Assembly: GCF_034424315.1 (NCBI RefSeq)
Contig: NZ_CP139972.1
Location: 1,054,001-1,118,000 of the forward strand
Length of the DNA: 64,000 bases
DNA from: Chitinophaga sancti
Lineage (GTDB): Bacteria; Bacteroidota; Bacteroidia; Chitinophagales; Chitinophagaceae
Direction of reading: 5' to 3'
The notes beneath the pieces are model-generated. The model was not told the DNA's origin. It worked only from the letters and a program-made list of their open reading frames with translations, and ran no database searches. Position numbers and translations under genes: made by a program. Positions 63,493 to 64,000 of this stretch are shown piece by piece (the stretch's first letter is position 1; each line of letters starts with the position of its first letter).

Positions 63493-64000
63493 GCGGATAA
63501 TTTACGACTCTTTTTCATTCCAAATAACCATCTCATGAGCGGGTAAGGCCGGATAAAGTAATGAAAGACCGCCATACAGACCGCTCCTGTTACCAGCACA
63601 ATAAACGCATATTTCATCGTTACCTCATCCGGTGCTTTTACGACATAGTACGCCAGGATAACGATGACGGTCTGATGAAGAATATAAAAGGGATATACGG
63701 CTTCGTTGAGGTAAGGGAGCACCGGATGTTGCCTGTTGAGTTTTTTTTTACCATAACCGATACAGGTGAGTACCCAGGCCCAGCCACACAGAGATTGCAA
63801 TGCTATGAATACATAAGTACGGTAATCATTCCGCCACTCAGGCAATACATCCCAGGGGCTCAGGTCATTCCAGCGAACCACGTTAATCGCAATAAGAGAT
63901 AAGAACGCAATGATAAAAGTGGTTTTCCTGTTCCGCTCCAGGCTATCCATCAATAAGGGATTGGCGATGCATAAGAATCCCGGGATTAAAAACAGGAGCC
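63489..64000 (-). CDS. Acyltransferase-3-like membrane protein, C-terminal part
   Basis: Open to the right edge of the window, so the N terminus is missing. At least five hydrophobic segments are visible (FIIAFLSLIAINVV, YRTYVFIALQSLCGWAWVLT, YPFYILHQTVIVILAYYVV, YAFIVLVTGAVCMAVFHYF). The NEAVYPFYILHQTVIV segment fits acyltransferase-3/OafA-type proteins, which modify surface sugars. It shares a 4-bp overlap with the histidine kinase gene, so it belongs to that operon. Without its N terminus the family call is moderate. Confidence 0.7.
   Translation of the reverse strand, partial: LLFLIPGFLCIANPLLMDSLERNRKTTFIIAFLSLIAINVVRWNDLSPWDVLPEWRNDYRTYVFIALQSLCGWAWVLTCIGYGKKKLNRQHPVLPYLNEAVYPFYILHQTVIVILAYYVVKAPDEVTMKYAFIVLVTGAVCMAVFHYFIRPYPLMRWLFGMKKSRKLSA

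Overview
The window looks like a chromosomal segment from a Bacteroidota member of the Chitinophagaceae, most like Chitinophaga. The signs are two SusC/SusD pairs, an ECF sigma/FecR cassette, a type IX secretion sorting tail, Bacteroidetes-type promoter boxes (TAnnTTTG) in place of clear Shine-Dalgarno sites, and mid-range GC. This is inferred from gene content; no 16S gene or marker tree is available here.

Layout. 1-2.7 kb: lysine/2-aminoadipate catabolism (end of an HglS-type dioxygenase, then an ALDH7-type semialdehyde dehydrogenase). 3-5.5 kb: a possible small RNA and a secreted S8 protease. 5.5-10.8 kb: a nested insertion-sequence graveyard with an intact 1,720-bp DDE element inside a 69-bp MITE-like repeat, an intact IS3-family element inside a lipoprotein gene, and two IS66 relics, one of them carrying its own MITE copy and a stray IS3 end. 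10.8-14.3 kb: a DUF4870 protein, RNase P RNA, a Smr-domain protein and a DoxX protein. 14.6-22.7 kb, minus strand: an APC permease and the compact run bioD-fau-lpxK-rnr-prenyl synthase. 22.8-30.5 kb: cystathionine beta-synthase, a metal-receptor protein, class II aldolase, accD, smpB, a lipoprotein and rnhA. 30.9-39.8 kb, minus strand: a biotin-type acyl-CoA carboxylase beta subunit, CapA and NlpC/P60 proteins, a GH76 enzyme with beta/gamma-crystallin repeats, a MarR-GNAT fusion, and a sugar dehydrogenase with its cytochrome c. 40-64 kb, minus strand apart from one protease: a SusC/SusD pair, a CBM6-like secreted protein, a CheR-PAS-histidine kinase with a separate CheB, a LURP-one-like protein, a sulfatase plus SusD/SusC/FecR/ECF sigma locus, a second S8 protease, and an acyltransferase/LytS/LytTR operon cut by the window edge.

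The least ordinary signal lies between the genes. Most spacers longer than about 300 bp in the first 37 kb hold degenerate tandem repeats private to that spacer (units of about 31 to 184 bp). At five places the unit includes the 3' end and stop-codon region of the adjacent gene (HglS, ALDH7, APC permease, prenyl synthase, carboxylase beta). This suggests that gene ends here are repeatedly duplicated into the spacer. A second theme is very short or absent leaders: the -7 box ends 4 to 7 nt before the start codon of the ALDH, bioD and rnhA genes.

How the genes work together: the 50-60 kb region reads as a glycan-utilisation locus controlled through a transmembrane anti-sigma factor, with a sulfatase to remove sulfate from the substrate. 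The bioD-to-prenyl-synthase run is a housekeeping operon. Functional calls rest on recognisable motifs in the translated sequence; no database search was possible.
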